Source: a virus. From it: a stretch of DNA of 53,671 nt. This document shows positions 40,492 through 49,735 of this stretch, one piece after another. Below the pieces are notes generated by a model. It saw nothing but the letters and a program-made list of their open reading frames with translations. It had not been told where the DNA came from and did no database searches. The translations under genes were made by a program, and so were the position numbers. The stretch lies in IMG/VR virus record IMGVR_UViG_3300045911_000047, positions 1 through 53,671 of that record. One strand, given 5' to 3'. Each line of letters begins with the position of its first letter. Position 1 is the stretch's first letter.

Positions 40492-41802
40492 TTAAGGAGC
40501 TATAAAACCACTAACAGAAATATAAATTGTTGTACTAGCTGTCTCAGCTTGTACAAACAAGGCAGTGTTGGCATTGGTAAAGAAAGGCACATGCAATGTT
40601 ACATTAGAGCCTCCTTTATTAGGAGCTATTGTCCTCCATAATGTTGCTCCTCCTGATCCATTCTGGAATGTGATCAATGAATCATTAGTGCCTGTATTAG
40701 TAATAGAGATATTAGTTACATAGATCCTAAGACCTGCTCCAGCAGCTGCTACTAAAGAGGTAGAAGATGTATTCGTCAAGGATAAATTGCCAAATACATA
40801 AGAATTAACAGGAGCAAAAAGATTTACTAACCTTCTACCAAAGGAATCTACAACACCTACAGATATATCTAAGTTAGCATCCGTTCTATTCGCTAAGGAA
40901 TCAGTTCTAAGGAACAAGGAAGGTATACCAGAAGCATTACTTGTAGTAGGCTCATCATTTGTATAAATGGATCGCTCAGAAAACGCTAAGGCATTTGCCC
41001 TAACCAAGGTCTCTAAGCCAACCCCCTTCACCGTCTTAGCATTGGCAATATAATCCCCTTCTTGAGCAAGGTCTATTAGGTTCTGATTCGCTACCCCCAA
41101 TGGAAATACACCAAAATGCCCAGAGGCATGAGGAGCATCTTCTTGCTTTAATAACCCAAGCGTAGAACTAGTCTGATCTGAGGCCTGTACTGCAACCTTT
41201 AGATGCCCTGCAGGGCCAGTTGATAAAGGAATATACTCTTGGTTAGCATTGGTAAGTATAGAATCAGCATCATTTCGAACCCCTAGAATGAACTGCCCCA
41301 CTGAACCAGAAACATGAGCTGAGTCTTCTGCGTAGATCCCAGAGCATCCACCAGCCTGCACCAATGACCAATTAGTAGGCGCTGTAGAGGCTGTCCTATC
41401 TAATAAAAGATATACAGGCGTCCCTAGAACGCCATTATTTACAGGAATCTGAACAATCTTATTAACACCATTATCGCAGATTAGATACTCAATTACAGAT
41501 ACAGAGCCACCACATGCAACCAAAGAACTAATAGAACCAGTGTACACTGATCCATTTAGGTTATAGGCCGTAGGGGTTCCACGAGTACCATCTACATTAT
41601 AATTATAACTATAGATTACAGGCTGTCCTGTATTTGGATCACATAGAATCTCTACATCAATCCTATTCCCGGGCAACCCGCCACCACCGCCCCCACTATT
41701 AGCAATAGAGCATAGGATCTGTAGAACTGCCGCCTGATAAGAACTTTGAACCCTTGCAAGCTCTATAGGATTACAACATGGATCGCAATTCGATCTAGGC
41801 AT
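40492..41802 (-). CDS. Cys-tagged fibre-like structural protein (436 aa)
   Basis: Begins MPRSNCDPCCNPIELARVQSS, a Cys-tagged helix, followed by a Gly linker (NSGGGGGGLPG) and long beta-rich regions. The middle repeats AEDSAHVSG and EDAPHASGHFG, two copies of a short turn motif (D-S/A-x-H-x-SG-x-x-G), typical of phage fibre shafts. One base separates it from the spike gene upstream. Likely a virion surface protein. Confidence 0.7.
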   Translation of the reverse strand: MPRSNCDPCCNPIELARVQSSYQAAVLQILCSIANSGGGGGGLPGNRIDVEILCDPNTGQPVIYSYNYNVDGTRGTPTAYNLNGSVYTGSISSLVACGGSVSVIEYLICDNGVNKIVQIPVNNGVLGTPVYLLLDRTASTAPTNWSLVQAGGCSGIYAEDSAHVSGSVGQFILGVRNDADSILTNANQEYIPLSTGPAGHLKVAVQASDQTSSTLGLLKQEDAPHASGHFGVFPLGVANQNLIDLAQEGDYIANAKTVKGVGLETLVRANALAFSERSIYTNDEPTTSNASGIPSLFLRTDSLANRTDANLDISVGVVDSFGRRLVNLFAPVNSYVFGNLSLTNTSSTSLVAAAGAGLRIYVTNISITNTGTNDSLITFQNGSGGATLWRTIAPNKGGSNVTLHVPFFTNANTALFVQAETASTTIYISVSGFIAP

Positions 41803-41803
41803 A

Positions 41804-43441
41804 TTATATGAAGTCCTTCAGATCTATATTCTGTGCTATCAATACATTAGAGATTGATGTTGGATGTAGACCATCCCTAGTGTACGGATCATATATCTTG
41901 TAGGTATCACCAACGGCTGGGGTAGGTGATATAATAGCTAGGGTCTCAAAAATATTAGCAGTGTTACCTGCAATACTCACCCTTTGACCTAACGCAGCAC
42001 CGCTAGTTATCTCTACTACATATCCTTTCCACTGATTAAGAGTCCAGTTCTTTATAGAATCTGTATAACTTGCGCCTGTTATAGAGGTTATACTCCCTGT
42101 AACAAGAGATGCGGCTTGAGCAGGTGGCCAATAACCACCATTTAAAGCATAAACCCCTTGAGAGTTCATTTCAAAGTTCTTACAAATGTCTATAACAGCT
42201 ACCTTCTTAGTGGTCTTGTACGTAGATAACACATTAGTTACAAAACCATCAGGGCCAGTATCACGAAGCCAATTATTCACCTCCACACGCTTAGACTCAA
42301 AGCTAGTTACAGATTGATTAGCTATAGTTAACCAACCATCTGTAGAAGTAGTCCTTGGTAAAAACGTAGTATGAATATAATTCTTATTCTGAGATAAATA
42401 ATACCAAGCTATATTAACTATCTTAGCTTTGATCTGAGCAACAGTTAATGAAGGTAGATCATTGGTACCACAATTATTAACCACTGTATCATGGAACTGA
42501 GCAAGCCATCTTCTAGCATAAGATTGAGATGCATTCTCCATCCTACCTAGAATCTCAGAGTTAATTCCAAACGCAGTATATGCAACCTTTGGGGTAGCAT
42601 TTAAAGAGTATACCCTTGATAATTGCCCAGTAGCATATCGCTCAAAAGGGCCACCACGTTGGATCTTGAAACCACCATCATCTAGACCAGAAATAATAGA
42701 ATCCCCTAAGAATATAATAGACTTAGGCCTATAAGAAGGATCACGTGGCTTCCCTAGGATCAATACAGGATAACACTGACCTCCTGTGGTGGATATATTG
42801 ATATTTCCAGAACCATCATAAACACGATCAGCACTTTCTGCGCCTTCCCCAGAGTTTAAACCTCCTATACCAGTACCTCCTACAAGACCGCCACCGCCCA
42901 TGTACTGCTCTGTATTAGAAGTGAAAACACCAGTACGTACAAAGAAACGCTCATTCTTATTTACTTCAAAAGGAACAGGATCGGTTATTAAGAATGACCC
43001 AACATCTAATGGCATTAATCTAGCACCCCTAGCAGTCACCCATGGTCTTGGAGCTGTTTGAGCATTCAGATTACCTCCAGCAACCTTCTCCAAAGATGCC
43101 CTAATATTCATAGGGTTATTACCTAATAACTCTAATCCACCAGATTGTCTAAAGTTACCATAGATCAAGACAATAGAAGAGGCATCAAACAAAGCTATAT
43201 GCCTTGATCTGGCAGTTCGAACACCAGCACCATTGACTAATCCAAACCTCATCTGACATCCTTCGGTTGCCAAAGGGTAATACCCCCTATAACCATGATC
43301 AGCTACTATATGATCTGCATAAACATGTTTAAAAGGCTTATCTGGACTTCCTATGTTTATTGTATGACCTTTAGTAGGAATTATATCTGTATGAGGCCCT
43401 CTAGGGTCATCCGTCCAAACTTTATCCTTTCCGTATGTCAT
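41804..43441 (-). CDS. Tail-spike-like protein with SGNH/GDSL hydrolase domain (545 aa)
   Basis: Residues 1-60 resemble a virion-attachment region (NIGSPDKPFKHVYADHIVA). A domain at about 60-230 is followed by an SGNH hydrolase: GDS with nucleophile S248, GTND at 325-328 and D523-H526 in the DGLHP motif, the complete catalytic triad. Between about 440 and 515 an inserted beta-rich segment (ASYTDSIKNWTLNQWKGYVVE) splits the hydrolase. GDSL/SGNH domains in spikes deacetylate or de-esterify host polysaccharide, so this is the best candidate for a receptor-cleaving spike. It begins just before the TM protein gene. Confidence 0.87.
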   Translation of the reverse strand: MTYGKDKVWTDDPRGPHTDIIPTKGHTINIGSPDKPFKHVYADHIVADHGYRGYYPLATEGCQMRFGLVNGAGVRTARSRHIALFDASSIVLIYGNFRQSGGLELLGNNPMNIRASLEKVAGGNLNAQTAPRPWVTARGARLMPLDVGSFLITDPVPFEVNKNERFFVRTGVFTSNTEQYMGGGGLVGGTGIGGLNSGEGAESADRVYDGSGNINISTTGGQCYPVLILGKPRDPSYRPKSIIFLGDSIISGLDDGGFKIQRGGPFERYATGQLSRVYSLNATPKVAYTAFGINSEILGRMENASQSYARRWLAQFHDTVVNNCGTNDLPSLTVAQIKAKIVNIAWYYLSQNKNYIHTTFLPRTTSTDGWLTIANQSVTSFESKRVEVNNWLRDTGPDGFVTNVLSTYKTTKKVAVIDICKNFEMNSQGVYALNGGYWPPAQAASLVTGSITSITGASYTDSIKNWTLNQWKGYVVEITSGAALGQRVSIAGNTANIFETLAIISPTPAVGDTYKIYDPYTRDGLHPTSISNVLIAQNIDLKDFI

Positions 43442-43712
43442 ATACCTTCTCCAATAATCCCCAAGAATCTAAACCATGTAAAATAATTATTATAAATGCG
43501 GCTATACCTGCCAATAAAAGTAATACATCTTTTCCAGAGAATTTATCAGTTCTTGATATAGCCGTAGTCGCTACAGTGATTAAAGCCTTAGACAAAGTTT
43601 CAAATCCACCATGAAGTGTATCTTTGATTTCCACCACATGCAGATTCAAATCATCTATTTTCTTCTCTAAGACTTCCATTCTTTTTTCAGCATTAAAAAA
43701 AGCTTTATTCAT
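43422..43712 (-). CDS. Coiled-coil membrane protein (96 aa), XhlA-like
   Basis: The N-terminal 60 residues are a charged helix with heptads (EKRMEVLEKKIDDLNLHVVEIKDTL), and a single strong hydrophobic span follows at about 65-85 (VLLLLAGIAAFIIIILH). That layout resembles XhlA-type small holin-associated proteins. It lies between the capsid and spike genes, unusual for a lysis gene, so a membrane-anchored assembly or superinfection role is also possible. Its 3' end overlaps the spike gene by 20 bases. Confidence 0.55.
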   Translation of the reverse strand: MNKAFFNAEKRMEVLEKKIDDLNLHVVEIKDTLHGGFETLSKALITVATTAISRTDKFSGKDVLLLLAGIAAFIIIILHGLDSWGLLEKVYDIRKG

Positions 43713-43728
43713 ATTTACAAAAGATCAG

Positions 43729-43745
43729 AGGGGGCAATGCCCCCT
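43729..43745 (-). terminator. GC-rich hairpin after the capsid gene
   Basis: AGGGGGCA and TGCCCCCT are complementary around one base, so a stem of up to eight pairs can form (a realistic loop would leave six). In the leftward direction it follows the capsid stop by about 12 bases and is followed by a weak T-rich stretch (ATCTTTTG). A partial terminator just after the major capsid gene would set capsid expression above the downstream genes, as is common in podoviruses. Confidence 0.5.
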
Positions 43746-43757
43746 CCTTAAAAAACC

Positions 43758-45596
43758 CTATGTACATTGTGAAACTACAGGCCCAGTGCCACAGCTTGGG
43801 CATGTTGCATCCGTTGTAGGCGGTACACAGACACTAACAACGCCACCGACTTTGTCACAGAACGCCGTATTGCCGATATCCACCTTCCATGTAGATGTAA
43901 CCATATCAAACGATACAACAGTCGCAGATACCGTAGTACCATTTCCATAGTACAATGTAACCACCTTGTTAACAGCATCAGCTTTGATCGGATTACTGAG
44001 TACCAGATCAAGTCTAGTATTATCGTTACAATCAACCTCGTAACTAATAACATTTGCTGAGCAGCCAAGTGTATTATCACAGAATAGACTGACGAAGTTA
44101 CAGTTAGGAGGTAACTGTCCTGTATAGATCACCTCAATAGTCTTCCTATCAGAAGATACTGCTACTAAGGTAGTATTCAAATATCCGCCAGTATCTAAGC
44201 CCAATTGAATAGTGTCATCTGGAACTACCAACGAGCTAAGCGGAGCAGATAGTTGAATAAATGCTCTGTTAGATTCTGTTGGATGTAGATAGCTACTTAG
44301 TATCAATGGACATGGACATCCCACAGGCGGTACCTCATTAGTACAAGTCTCAGTTACTGGAGGACATGATTGTTCTGGCAAGAATGTAGCAATAGCGCTC
44401 ACTTTTGGTCTCTCTACCAAGATACCTATCACACCCTCACTTGCCGCAGAAGATACAGAGATCTTAGCAGCAGTAATAAAGAATCCACTTCTCCTTAACG
44501 GATCTGTAGGAGTCTCAGGGTTCACAAACTTCCAATAATCAAAGTAACTAGGCTCAGGGCCAAAAGAAGTGTTACTGCCTAAAGAAGTCTCTGTAGGTAA
44601 TACCATAATCTCCATTGGGGTTTTACCCATCAATAGAACTTCCTCATACTCCGCACTCTCATATGCAGGATTCAATCCAGTATAGGATCCATAGTTCATA
44701 GGTATTCCTTGAACTGTAGGTAGCACCTGAACTAGGTTTCCTTGAGAGTCCTTATTGAATCTTCTAGGCCATAAGAAAGTAACTGGGAAGAACTGCCCCT
44801 GAATTGTGTTAACAAAGTTGTACTTGGTAATTAGGCTATTAGCATAGCCTGAGAACCTAAGATCCTGCCTTAGATTAGGATCATCCCTATACATATGCGA
44901 GATTAATTGCTTTGAAGCAACCAATGCATATACAGGAGAACCTTGGATAACCTCATAAGGTTCAATCTCAGGCATCTTAACCATCCACTCATAGAAGAAC
45001 TCTAGAATGTATGGGTTTAATGCTGAGATTCTTGCATTACCCAAAGGTCTATAAACATAAGGATTATCAGGATTTGGTTTAACGCCCGTAGAATCTACAA
45101 CAAACTTTTTAGCAATCTGAGTTAGGAAGTTAAAGTTAATATTCACTTCCTTCATCCAAGATACTTGCCTATAGAGATTCTCTACGAGTTTAGAGAATAC
45201 CTCTTTGAAATGAGCAGTTGTCTGAATATCTGCAATGCAGAACTCCTCTGAGACAAGCTCCCTTTGCATCAGCTCGCGGATCTTTTGATTAAAACCAAAA
45301 CCGCCAACCTTAGTTATATTATAACCACAACCGGGGCCTTGACATGGATCACAACCTACATTGTTTCTAAGCTTCGCCCATTTATCAAAGCTGGTCTCTA
45401 TAGGAGGCATTTCACCACGGAACTCAAGCTGAATCATAGCGGTTCCTTGACCAGTTTCCCATGGAATGATCTTGGCCGCATCACCAATAAAGGAGGGTGT
45501 TCTGATTGTGTAATCTTTGATTTCTTTTGCGAGTGCAGGAGGAGCTGCGAAAAACGCTCCCCTAACCTCGTCTAAGGAAAGTAAACAATTAGACAT
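43758..45596 (-). CDS. Major capsid protein (612 aa)
   Basis: The position between scaffold and spike, the size and the mixed alpha/beta composition suit a capsid subunit of HK97-like fold. The first 390 residues look like the capsid domain (GDAAKIIPWETGQGTAMIQLEF, ISALNPYILEFFYEWM, GSPVYALVASKQLISHMYRDD). A Cys-rich insertion CDPCQGPGC lies near residue 82. The last 200 residues contain two beta-rich repeats, each with Cys pairs, that look like surface decoration domains fused to the subunit. It is separated from the scaffold gene by a 152-base gap. Confidence 0.8.
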   Translation of the reverse strand: MSNCLLSLDEVRGAFFAAPPALAKEIKDYTIRTPSFIGDAAKIIPWETGQGTAMIQLEFRGEMPPIETSFDKWAKLRNNVGCDPCQGPGCGYNITKVGGFGFNQKIRELMQRELVSEEFCIADIQTTAHFKEVFSKLVENLYRQVSWMKEVNINFNFLTQIAKKFVVDSTGVKPNPDNPYVYRPLGNARISALNPYILEFFYEWMVKMPEIEPYEVIQGSPVYALVASKQLISHMYRDDPNLRQDLRFSGYANSLITKYNFVNTIQGQFFPVTFLWPRRFNKDSQGNLVQVLPTVQGIPMNYGSYTGLNPAYESAEYEEVLLMGKTPMEIMVLPTETSLGSNTSFGPEPSYFDYWKFVNPETPTDPLRRSGFFITAAKISVSSAASEGVIGILVERPKVSAIATFLPEQSCPPVTETCTNEVPPVGCPCPLILSSYLHPTESNRAFIQLSAPLSSLVVPDDTIQLGLDTGGYLNTTLVAVSSDRKTIEVIYTGQLPPNCNFVSLFCDNTLGCSANVISYEVDCNDNTRLDLVLSNPIKADAVNKVVTLYYGNGTTVSATVVSFDMVTSTWKVDIGNTAFCDKVGGVVSVCVPPTTDATCPSCGTGPVVSQCT

Positions 45597-45748
45597 AATA
45601 AGCCCTTAAAATAAGTAATAAACAATTAATTTATTTCCCATTCCCAGGCTTGTAACGGAGCTATCCGAATAAAGGTATGGTGCAGGTATTACGACCCTAC
45701 GCAACTCGTAATAACAAGATACTGTAAAATCGTCTATTTTAGCAATAG
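45597..45748. promoter_or_regulatory. Intergenic region upstream of the capsid gene with a hairpin
   Basis: The longest gap in the late block. It holds an inverted repeat, TATTACGA (45687-45694) and TCGTAATA (45706-45713), with an 11-base loop. In the leftward direction an AAGGG ribosome site (TTTTAAGGGCTTATT) precedes the capsid ATG. A dedicated capsid promoter or an mRNA-stabilising stem is likely, but no clear -35/-10 pair is visible. Confidence 0.45.
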
Positions 45749-47002
45749 CTATCTTCTAGCATATTGACGCCCAGCCTCCAGAAGGGCATTAATTCTATCT
45801 GCCCTAGTCTCTTCCTTAGGAGCCATGCCCCCATTAGGCCCATGCGTAAATCCTACCTTTGGACGTTCATAGGAGGTTTTCCTACGACTAGTTTCCACAA
45901 GCTCCTCGACCAAAGATAACGCTCTATCCCTAGTCTCATGAGCTACAGCAGAGGTGTGTGCCCTTTGAGTCATATTTGCTAAGGCATAAGCTAGATCATC
46001 AGGCAATTCTGTTAGCCCATGCTTTGCAAGCATAGTCACTATTTTTCCATACTCAGTTGCAGCTTTTACAGTTATAGGCTCAACGTAGGTGCTATTAAAC
46101 TCTGTATCATCTGGCCTTGGGATAAGCTCTATGATTTTCCCTTCCTTTTGTATGTCATTTAAAGACCTTTCCCAAGCTGCTTTAGCCTTAGAAGATATGG
46201 TATGCATACGAGATTGGATAGCTTCAGCGTGGGAACGCTCTAATTCCTCAATGATTTTCTGAGGCTCATTCTCGGCTTCTTTTGCTTGGATAATTATTTC
46301 CTTTGCGTCTTTTAAATGTTTTTTAATCTCTATAGCATCAAGATCATCAAAGTTTTCCCGAAGGTATTGATTTAATTCCCTAGAATTCTCTATCTTCAAT
46401 AATTCCTCTTCCAACCCTTCAGGAGCCTCATAGTTCTTAAGCACAGATTTAATGTTTTCTTTTATAGTCTGTAAAGGTTCTATAAATCTTTTTCGATACT
46501 CTGGAGAAGACTTTAGAGCATAGATTTTCTCATACTTTTCTAACTCTTTAATTCTCTTTTCTTTCTCAGAGAGAAACTCAGGTACAATAGTACCATTACG
46601 AATCCCCTCTAATTCCTCCATTAGCTTCGAGTATTCTTCTTCTTTTTTCTTTAATTCCGCCTTTAACTCTTGGTTAGCTTTCCTTAATTTTGAAAAATTT
46701 AATTCTTTGTCCGAAAGAATCTCCTCTACTATTTCTGTAGGCTTTGGTTCTTCTGTCTTTTGGACAATCTTTGGCTCTTCAGTAGGCTTAGTCTCTTCAG
46801 TAGGCTTAGTCTCTTCAGTAGGCTTAGTCTCTTCAGTAGGCTTAGTCTCTAACTTCGCTTCCTCTGGCTGCTTAATCTCTGTAGAAGTTACTGGTTTATT
46901 CAATTGACTAGTCGGCTCACGCTCCATTATCTTCTGAAGAAGTTCCATTGGATTAGATGCATCTGGTAGATTTGCTTTTACCTGTTCTTCTATCGCTCCC
47001 AT
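45749..47002 (-). CDS. Scaffolding-like protein (417 aa)
   Basis: A highly charged helical protein between portal and capsid genes, as expected for a scaffold. After a short leader it carries repeats of TEETKP (four copies in the TEETKPTEETKP stretch), then a long coiled-coil region (NQELKAELKKKEEEYSKLME) and a final helical and disordered tail (DRINALLEAGRQYARR). It should shape the procapsid and be lost or cleaved on maturation. GAGGAGG precedes the start. Confidence 0.8.
   Translation of the reverse strand: MGAIEEQVKANLPDASNPMELLQKIMEREPTSQLNKPVTSTEIKQPEEAKLETKPTEETKPTEETKPTEETKPTEEPKIVQKTEEPKPTEIVEEILSDKELNFSKLRKANQELKAELKKKEEEYSKLMEELEGIRNGTIVPEFLSEKEKRIKELEKYEKIYALKSSPEYRKRFIEPLQTIKENIKSVLKNYEAPEGLEEELLKIENSRELNQYLRENFDDLDAIEIKKHLKDAKEIIIQAKEAENEPQKIIEELERSHAEAIQSRMHTISSKAKAAWERSLNDIQKEGKIIELIPRPDDTEFNSTYVEPITVKAATEYGKIVTMLAKHGLTELPDDLAYALANMTQRAHTSAVAHETRDRALSLVEELVETSRRKTSYERPKVGFTHGPNGGMAPKEETRADRINALLEAGRQYARR
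46775..46846. repeat. Four tandem 18-bp repeats in the scaffold gene
   Basis: CTCTTCAGTAGGCTTAGT occurs four times without interruption from 46775, 46793, 46811 and 46829. On the coding (minus) strand each copy encodes the hexapeptide TKPTEE. The perfect DNA identity implies recent expansion or slippage, and length may vary between isolates. Confidence 0.9.
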
Positions 47003-47304
47003 AATTGTTTAATTTCCTCCTCAGTCAAATACTCATTCCCTTGTGTCGCCCCATAACTGGGCCTTAATGTACCCCTGTTTGCTGTAGTAAGGAATTTCTC
47101 TTTAAAGTACATCAGATTCTCTAGGGCTTCCATGTACCCTGCTACAAACCCTGCTGCATTTGCCATAGCATCTCGGTTATCTGATAGCTTAGGTCTAGCC
47201 AAGGTTTGCAAAAACTCTATTAGGCTTGGGTTTGATTTTAATTCGTTTGATATCCTAGACACCGCTATAGGGTCTACATTTTTTAAGATCTCATTCAAAA
47301 TCAT
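46990..47304 (-). CDS. Small assembly-block protein (104 aa)
   Basis: A 104-residue helical protein, MILNEILKNVDPIAVSR, ending TEEEIKQLWER. It overlaps the portal gene end by 14 bases and the scaffold start by 13 bases, so it is translationally embedded between them. No motif recognised; head assembly or portal accessory role is likely from position. Confidence 0.7.
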   Translation of the reverse strand: MILNEILKNVDPIAVSRISNELKSNPSLIEFLQTLARPKLSDNRDAMANAAGFVAGYMEALENLMYFKEKFLTTANRGTLRPSYGATQGNEYLTEEEIKQLWER

Positions 47305-49735
47305 ACTCTGCTGGTCGTTCCCCTGCTAGACGTTCTACCTCATTTTTTAACTGGTTGGTAGACATTTGTTCAAGCTGATTCTTCTGGGATTTGACTTGTA
47401 CATCCCCTTGAGCTTTTTGAGATTTGACTTGAGCATCTAGCTCTACAGCTAGACGCTTAATCTCAGCGTCTTTTTCAACCTTAGCCCTAGCAATCTCAGC
47501 CCTTGCCTCACTTTGTTGTTTACCACGATCAATCTTAGCTTGAGCCTCTCGTTCTTTTCTAGCTAATTCTGCTTGCAACATCATATTCTTTCTTTGCTCT
47601 TCATTCATTGCGGACTCAGTAGCAGCCTCCTCTTCTTGACGTTTACGCACAGCCGCCTCAGCCATCTTAGCAGCAAGAACCCTATTATTCCGAGCAAATC
47701 TAGTTATCTCTTTCCAAGCTGGATCAAATCCTGCAAGGAACTGCTTGGAGAATATTGATTGACTGTAGATCTGCAAATGCTCCTCAACATGAGGAATCAC
47801 TTGGGCAAATATCTTATCTCCATCTAATGGGGTCATTTGTTGTTGCTTAATAGCCCCAATTACTTCATTTAACAACGCTGCATGTGTAGAGATGTGCGCT
47901 TGATGCACATTAGATGGGGATACAACGGCGGACTCACCCATACGCATTACACTATTTTCTACAGCAGCTAGGGATGCTCCTTCTCCCTCATCTTCAGAGT
48001 TATCTGATTCAATGAAAGTATCTACGTACTCTGGGCCCATAACAGCACGAACCCACTGACGCTGATATTCTTTTGCGCCTTTTTCACTAAAATTAGGTGC
48101 AACAGGGGCTAAGGCTTCTAATCCAGCAATAAGTGCAGCAGTAGAGCCGTCACCAGCAACACGAGTAGCTGCAACATTAATATGACTTGGTAACTCATGT
48201 CTCTTAGCTCCTTTTAAATCAAACAATTCTTCTGGAACCCCGTCTGCTATACAAAGAGATTTCCATTTACTGACCGTTTCATGATTGGGGTATCCTTTCT
48301 TTGAATGAAGCATTTTGGTAACCATGTTCTGCAACAGTCTATCAAAGAAAGAGTAGAAATGTTGAATGTTGTTTTTCAACACACCAAACTCACGAAAGCT
48401 TCTCATCCTAGCTTCTGTAGGTGAAATACTTCCCTGATTACGATCTGCAAACGAAGGGTCATCCCCAGCATTTGCAGCATTAAAGTTAATCTTATTTAAA
48501 AGAAACTGTGATGTTCCGATTAGCTGAGAAATATTGGCTCCAAAGTTTGTTTGAACAAACTCCGCAGTTCCAATATTAGTTGGAGTTCCCGGGTACACTC
48601 GGATCTGTTCCATATCCTTTGAGGTTCCTTGAAGCGTCTTTAGGAATGGTGTGGATGTAATCTTAGCCATGTCCACAGTGGCACAGTCTATTTGCATCAT
48701 AGCTTGACAAGCTGAGAATATCTTATGCCCTACTCCACGATTTGAGTGGATGAGAAACTCTCCCGGGGATGCGGTAAAGATAATAAGGGCTTCCTCAAAA
48801 GAATTATATTGACGGTCGACAAAGTACAAGAAAGAGCCATTATCGAAATAACGATCAAACATATAATGAGAAATCTTTCCATCATACTCACGATAATACA
48901 AAGAAATCAGCTTGAATGAGTCAGAGAAAAACGCCTCAAACACCTGACCTCCAGATTGCAATTGCTGTTGAAGCTCCATCATATCTTGGTATTGCTTATC
49001 AGGTTTTACATAGCTATTAGCATAGAATAAAAGTAACTTAGCTAATGCGTCACAGTCCCAAGGAGAATTTGGATCATCTTTATAGGTCTCATAGACTTCC
49101 ATCAGATATTGAGCTGTATACATAGACTCAATACAAAGATTAGTTATCAGCTCTGTATCTGTTGATGTCTGGGGAGGTAGGAAAAATCTTTGAACCTCAA
49201 TAGTACGCCATTTCCAATCTAGCTCGTCATACCAGAACACAGGGGATATACCGAACTTCACAATCTGAGCTATTAGGGTATTAACTGCGGTGCGGAATGA
49301 AGGCCAATCTTCGTTTACTACCTGCCACCAACGATCACTCATAATCCTAGAGAACCTAGTAGCATCTGGAGTTCCTGGAAGATTAAAAGAAATATTTATA
49401 ATACACTCTGCATTGTGAAGAAGGCTCCAATATGCAAGAGCTGCTCTTTCATACAACGCACGACCATCAAGAGAATTAAAATTAGCGATATGGGAAAGAC
49501 CATTCTTTTGTAATTCAACTGGATCATAGGGAGGGTTTCCTGCAATCAAGCCCTCAATCTGGGAATATAGAAGTATCCGCTTTAGATGGTCACGACGATA
49601 TATCTCATACAAAGATCTTGCGGCTTGGGTAGTGGTGATAATGTTCTTTGGAGGTTTGATACTTCCATTATCGGTAGCAGTAATCATCCCACGAATAGGG
49701 GTAGAGGACATTCCAGGGGGATTATAAGTGCTCAT
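47291..49735 (-). CDS. Portal protein (814 aa)
   Basis: A large portal subunit in the expected place after the terminase and before scaffold and capsid. The N-terminal 500 residues contain the clip and wing regions (INISFNLPGTPDATRFSRIM, GISPVFWYDELDWKW, FGVLKNNIQHFYSFFDRLLQNM). The last 200 are a long charged helix (AARKRQEEEAATESAMNEEQ, EARAEIARAKVEKDAEIKRL), like the extended crown or barrel helices of podovirus portals. It overlaps the zinc protein gene by 4 bases. Confidence 0.85.
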   Translation of the reverse strand: MSTYNPPGMSSTPIRGMITATDNGSIKPPKNIITTTQAARSLYEIYRRDHLKRILLYSQIEGLIAGNPPYDPVELQKNGLSHIANFNSLDGRALYERAALAYWSLLHNAECIINISFNLPGTPDATRFSRIMSDRWWQVVNEDWPSFRTAVNTLIAQIVKFGISPVFWYDELDWKWRTIEVQRFFLPPQTSTDTELITNLCIESMYTAQYLMEVYETYKDDPNSPWDCDALAKLLLFYANSYVKPDKQYQDMMELQQQLQSGGQVFEAFFSDSFKLISLYYREYDGKISHYMFDRYFDNGSFLYFVDRQYNSFEEALIIFTASPGEFLIHSNRGVGHKIFSACQAMMQIDCATVDMAKITSTPFLKTLQGTSKDMEQIRVYPGTPTNIGTAEFVQTNFGANISQLIGTSQFLLNKINFNAANAGDDPSFADRNQGSISPTEARMRSFREFGVLKNNIQHFYSFFDRLLQNMVTKMLHSKKGYPNHETVSKWKSLCIADGVPEELFDLKGAKRHELPSHINVAATRVAGDGSTAALIAGLEALAPVAPNFSEKGAKEYQRQWVRAVMGPEYVDTFIESDNSEDEGEGASLAAVENSVMRMGESAVVSPSNVHQAHISTHAALLNEVIGAIKQQQMTPLDGDKIFAQVIPHVEEHLQIYSQSIFSKQFLAGFDPAWKEITRFARNNRVLAAKMAEAAVRKRQEEEAATESAMNEEQRKNMMLQAELARKEREAQAKIDRGKQQSEARAEIARAKVEKDAEIKRLAVELDAQVKSQKAQGDVQVKSQKNQLEQMSTNQLKNEVERLAGERPAEYDFE

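Noticed and set aside
45597-45748. Possible tRNA in the gap before the capsid gene
   Set aside because: A GGTCG...ACC segment and a nearby ACCA looked tempting, but no acceptor stem or D-arm can be paired at the proper distance on either strand.
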